Translations under genes and position numbers: made by a program | The notes under the pieces: model-generated | Database searches by the model: none | What the model was told of the DNA's origin: nothing | What the model saw: the letters and a program-made list of their open reading frames with translations, nothing else | Assembly (NCBI GenBank): GCA_023436075.1 | Contig: JAEZKS010000192.1 | Coordinates: forward strand, 1 to 7,334 | DNA: 7,334 nucleotides | DNA from: Methanobacteriota archaeon | GTDB lineage: Archaea > Halobacteriota > Methanocellia > Methanocellales > Methanocellaceae | Direction: 5' to 3' | Shown here: positions 6,250-7,334 of the stretch, one piece after another | Position numbering within the stretch: the first letter of the stretch is position 1 | Layout of the letters: every line of letters begins with the position of its first letter

Positions 6250-7035
6250 ATGACAAAGGTATACACAATAGCTTCCGGAAAAGGTGGGACGGGGAAGACG
6301 ATGACGACGGTGAACCTCGGCACGGCTCTCGCCCTCCTCGGCAAGCGGACCATCGCGCTGGACGCTGACATCGGCATGGCCAACCTCGGCCTGGTGCTGG
6401 GTCTCGAGAAGAGCAAGATCACGCTGCACGAAGTGCTGGCGGGCAAGGCAGACATATCGCAGGCAATCTACGAGCTGCCTACCGGCCTGAGAGTCGTTCC
6501 CAGCGGCATCTCGCTCCAGGGCTTTCAGAACGCAGACCCTGACAGGCTGCAGGAAGTCATGACAAAGCTGGTCTCCGGCGCCGACTACGTCCTGATCGAT
6601 GCCCCTGCCGGCATCAGCAAAGATGGCGTGATCCCGCTGGCAATAGCGGACGAAGTGCTGCTCGTCGTCAACCCCGAGCTGTCATCGATGGCAGACGCGG
6701 TCAAGACGAAGGTGCTGACCGAGATGGTCGGCGGCGCTGTGGGCGGCATCGTACTCAACCGCGCATCAGCGGAGAAAACTGAGCTCACCAGCCAGAAGAT
6801 CGGCGACATCATGGGCGCCAAGGTGCTCGAGGTCATACCCGAGGACCCCAGCGTCCGCCGGGCCGCCGCATTCAAGACGCCTGTCGTCGTCAAATATCCG
6901 GACAGCGCTGCCGCACACGCATACAAGAGGCTGGCCGCAAAGATCTCCGGCACGAAGAACGTGGAGATGACAGAGAAAGCCGCCAGAGAAGGCTTCATCG
7001 ACAGACTGGCAAAATCGCTCTTCAAAGGGGGATGA
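6250..7035 (+). CDS. MinD/ParA-family ATPase with C-terminal membrane-targeting helix
   Basis: A 261-residue deviant-Walker ATPase of the MinD/ParA/Mrp class. It has the deviant Walker A KGGTGKT (11-17), the switch segment DADIGMANLG (38-47) and the Walker B segment VLIDAPAG (D117). The N..RAS nucleotide-specificity region follows near 170-173. Proteins of this class dimerise on ATP and cycle between membrane or partner-bound and free states to position other complexes. The last 14 residues (248-261), GFIDRLAKSLFKGG, read as an amphipathic helix like the MinD membrane-targeting sequence. Length is typical of archaeal MinD. No MinC or MinE is present. Partners are more likely the upstream roadblock/DUF2226 proteins and the small membrane protein that follows. 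Confidence 0.88.
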   Translation: MTKVYTIASGKGGTGKTMTTVNLGTALALLGKRTIALDADIGMANLGLVLGLEKSKITLHEVLAGKADISQAIYELPTGLRVVPSGISLQGFQNADPDRLQEVMTKLVSGADYVLIDAPAGISKDGVIPLAIADEVLLVVNPELSSMADAVKTKVLTEMVGGAVGGIVLNRASAEKTELTSQKIGDIMGAKVLEVIPEDPSVRRAAAFKTPVVVKYPDSAAAHAYKRLAAKISGTKNVEMTEKAAREGFIDRLAKSLFKGG

Positions 7036-7039
7036 AATC

Positions 7040-7243
7040 CTGGACGAAGTATTCCTACAGGCCCTGGTCGGCGTGCTCGCCCTGGGCATCGTCGGCTGCA
7101 CCGCCGTCATGTACGTCATGTACGCCCGGATCAAGCAGCTCGTTGCCGAGCTGCGGGTAATCAAGAGCCGGGTGGAAGTCACGGACGAGGAACTCACCAA
7201 ACTGACGGACGACATCGCGGAGTTCAAGAAGCTCAAGTTCTAA
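7040..7243 (+). CDS. Small single-helix membrane protein with coiled-coil tail; unusual start (CTG?)
   Basis: A clearly coding frame runs to TAA at 7241-7243. It encodes one hydrophobic helix, about VFLQALVGVLALGIVGCTAV plus MYVMYA, followed by a charged heptad-like tail (KQLVAELRVIKSRVEV...EELTKLTDDIAEFKKLKF). No ATG, GTG or TTG in this frame precedes the membrane segment. CTG at 7040 is the best candidate, five bases after the MinD-like stop, with GGGGGATGA (7027-7035) resembling the anti-Shine-Dalgarno complement. This gives 67 residues. GTG at 7073 or ATG at 7109 would cut into or remove the membrane helix. The ATG at 7032 opens a different, non-coding-like frame. The position after the MinD-like gene suggests a membrane partner for it; this is inference. 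Confidence 0.6.
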   Translation: MDEVFLQALVGVLALGIVGCTAVMYVMYARIKQLVAELRVIKSRVEVTDEELTKLTDDIAEFKKLKF

Positions 7244-7260
7244 GAAACGAAGAAAACCCG

Positions 7261-7302
7261 CCGGGCAACTGCATCGTCAGTTCGCCTGGCATTATCGTTT
7301 TT
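7261..7302 (+). terminator. Terminator of the hydrogenase/MinD cluster
   Basis: CCGGGCAACTG (7261-7271) pairs with CAGTT-C-GCCTGG (7278-7289), giving 11 base pairs with one G-U pair, one bulged C and a 6-nt loop. It is followed after a short spacer by TTTTT (7298-7302). It starts 18 bases after the last stop codon. This is the first hairpin plus T-run after the ferredoxin gene, which supports reading 282-7243 as one transcription unit. Confidence 0.6.
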
Positions 7303-7330
7303 CGTGGGCTCACGGTGTTTCACACGAAAA
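7299..7330. repeat. Second inverted repeat at the window edge
   Basis: TTTTCGTG (7299-7306) is the exact reverse complement of CACGAAAA (7323-7330), with a 16-nt loop. Smaller alternative stems lie inside it: CGTG with CACG at 7303-7314, and GTGTTT with AAACAC at 7315-7333. It shares its thymine run with the terminator and could make that terminator work from the other side, or could be an operator for a gene beyond the edge. The window ends here, so its context is unknown. Confidence 0.4.
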
Positions 7331-7334
7331 CACG

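Noticed and set aside
7032..7160. ATG at 7032 as the start of the last gene
   Set aside because: That frame gives a Ser/Pro/Cys-rich product that stops after about 42 codons; the coding signal with a membrane helix and coiled coil is in a different frame.

Overview
The window looks like chromosomal DNA of a methanogenic euryarchaeon. The base composition is fairly GC-rich, genes follow archaeal ribosome binding sites (GGAGG/GGTGA type), and the gene families are typical of methanogens: a cofactor-type (group 3) [NiFe]-hydrogenase pair, a 2[4Fe-4S] ferredoxin, DUF2226-like and roadblock/LC7 proteins. Family content and composition make me think of Methanocellales (Methanocella), but this is an inference from reading, not from a search.

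Layout. Positions 1-42 hold the last 13 codons of an upstream gene, followed by a strong GC-rich hairpin (67-106) that probably ends that transcript. An AT-rich, non-coding promoter region (about 107-281) contains a TATA-like box and two tandem CTTAC...GTAAG dyads. From 282 onward all genes are on the + strand and tightly packed. They are: a small 2[4Fe-4S] ferredoxin (282-527); a 14-codon mini-ORF with an excellent ribosome binding site (527-571); a V4R-like protein (571-1098); the small [NiFe]-hydrogenase subunit (1104-2030); the large [NiFe]-hydrogenase subunit (2027-3439); a single-domain roadblock/LC7 protein (3424-3780); a DUF2226-like plus roadblock fusion (3791-4489); a protein with two DUF2226-like units (4504-5487); an unrecognised charged protein (5498-6190); a MinD/ParA-type ATPase (6250-7035); and a one-helix membrane protein with a coiled-coil tail and no ordinary start codon (about 7040-7243). 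A hairpin plus T-run (7261-7302) closes the cluster. The longest gap inside the cluster is 59 nt (6191-6249).

How the genes may work together. The hydrogenase pair carries the cysteine ligands for the NiFe site and three FeS clusters. It has no MvhD, HdrABC or FrhB gene next to it in this window; the only nearby electron carrier is the small ferredoxin. Downstream lies a set of genes that looks regulatory or spatial rather than metabolic: roadblock domains, DUF2226-like domains, a MinD-type ATPase with a probable membrane-binding C-terminal helix, and a small membrane coiled-coil protein. The overlaps and short spacings, including the 16-nt overlap between the hydrogenase large subunit and the first roadblock gene, argue for one operon. 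My working hypothesis is a hydrogenase coupled to a MinD/roadblock module that localises it or controls its activity, with the V4R protein as a possible ligand sensor. This link is inferred from gene order only.
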